Below, piece by piece: positions 63,813-64,000 of a DNA stretch of 64,000 nucleotides. Under the pieces are notes generated by a model that ran no database searches, was not told where the DNA came from, and worked only from the letters and a program-made list of their open reading frames with translations. A program made the position numbers and the translations under genes. Numbering within the stretch: the stretch's first letter is position 1; each line of letters opens with the position of its first letter. Source of the stretch: Ancylobacter sp. IITR112 (GTDB taxonomy: Bacteria > Pseudomonadota > Alphaproteobacteria > Rhizobiales > Xanthobacteraceae); NCBI RefSeq assembly GCF_041415945.1, contig NZ_JBGCUS010000004.1, forward strand, positions 1 through 64,000. Direction: 5' to 3'.

Positions 63813-64000
63813 TCAGAAGTTTTTTCCAAGAGCCTCGCGGAGAGTGGCTACGTCGAGCATCGACTCGGCCAGAAGCTTCTTCAGCTTCCGGTTTTCCTCC
63901 TCGAGCGCCTTAAGGTTGCGGGCGTCGGACACCTCCATCCCGCCGTACTTCGTGCGCCACGTGTAGAAGGTCGCGTCGCTGATCCCGTGCTTCCGGCAGA
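63813..64000 (-). CDS. IS3-family OrfA (5' end off the window)
   Basis: The last 61 codons of Orf[21 protein letters not shown], the end of the helix-turn-helix, and the leucine-zipper ([20 protein letters not shown]). It ends in ...LGKNF. The frame contains A_AAA_AAC just before its stop. Confidence 0.9.
   Translation of the reverse strand, partial: CRKHGISDATFYTWRTKYGGMEVSDARNLKALEEENRKLKKLLAESMLDVATLREALGKNF
63819..63825 (-). promoter_or_regulatory. Programmed -1 frameshift heptamer A_AAA_AAC
   Basis: Read on the minus strand in the orfA phase as A AAA AAC; slipping back one base enters the orfB frame (AAA AAA CTT CTG ACG). This is the classical IS3 frameshift signal that makes the OrfAB transposase. 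Confidence 0.85.

Larger units (their letters stand above)
62942..64000 (-). mobile_element. IS3-family element (right part off the window)
   Basis: The terminal repeat TGACGTTGCCCCCTGAA starts at 62942 inside the abiEi gene. orfB and the end of orfA are visible; the other terminus is beyond 64000. The same terminus remains as an orphan at 22987-23003. Confidence 0.88.

Overview
The window reads as part of a large mosaic conjugative plasmid (or plasmid-derived region) from a high-GC alphaproteobacterium, most likely of the Hyphomicrobiales (rhizobial) group. The basis is a repABC replicon with its counter-transcribed RNA and parS sites, a Ti-type traI-trbBCDE operon, a MucR regulator, a CtrA-type box and rhizobial-type DUF1403/ScpB genes. 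A genus cannot be named from the sequence alone.

1-9.2 kb is the plasmid backbone. An AHL synthase gene followed by trbB, C, D and E (cut by the left edge) runs leftward. The divergent repABC operon runs rightward, with two identical 24-bp parS palindromes, an antisense ctRNA and a plausible oriV inside repC. A tyrosine recombinase and two unrecognised genes follow.

11.2-23.0 kb holds three Tn7-superfamily (Tn402/Tn5053-like) transposition modules, each only tniA-tniB-tniQ. Modules 2 and 3 are a head-to-tail repeat of a 4,038-bp unit, identical over all three encoded proteins. The ends carry ordered TGAGAC repeats that mark the transposase binding sites.

23.1-31.3 kb is a defence-like region. 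It has a DUF1403-ScpB-HEPN/Abi_C-like operon facing a four-gene operon: AbiEi antitoxin, AbiEii toxin, an EVE-like/GIY-YIG (T5orf172) protein and a DUF2971 protein. That operon is preceded by two 30-bp repeats overlapping a promoter. A DUF1801 gene, a MucR gene and a broken SIR2-like gene follow. Two further AbiE loci lie at 48.7-50.5 kb (intact) and 61.5-62.9 kb (antitoxin gene cut by an IS).

31.6-46.5 kb is an efflux and stress block. It contains two coiled-coil proteins, a TetR regulator with a perfect palindromic operator, an adaptor/RND pump pair (adaptor frameshifted in a C7 tract), an AI-2E family permease, an MBL hydrolase, and a MarR-FUSC-DUF1656-HlyD-MFS-universal stress protein series.

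46.5-64 kb is a graveyard of mobile elements and copper genes. It includes group II intron, IS91, IS630, IS3, IS5 and IS110 remnants, a relaxase/oriT/traC/traD remnant of a second plasmid, copA with small companions, a Spy-like protein, a cusA fragment, a complete IS1595-family element with an 8-bp target duplication, an IS5-family element sitting in pepT, and an IS3-family element with an A_AAA_AAC frameshift signal at the right edge.
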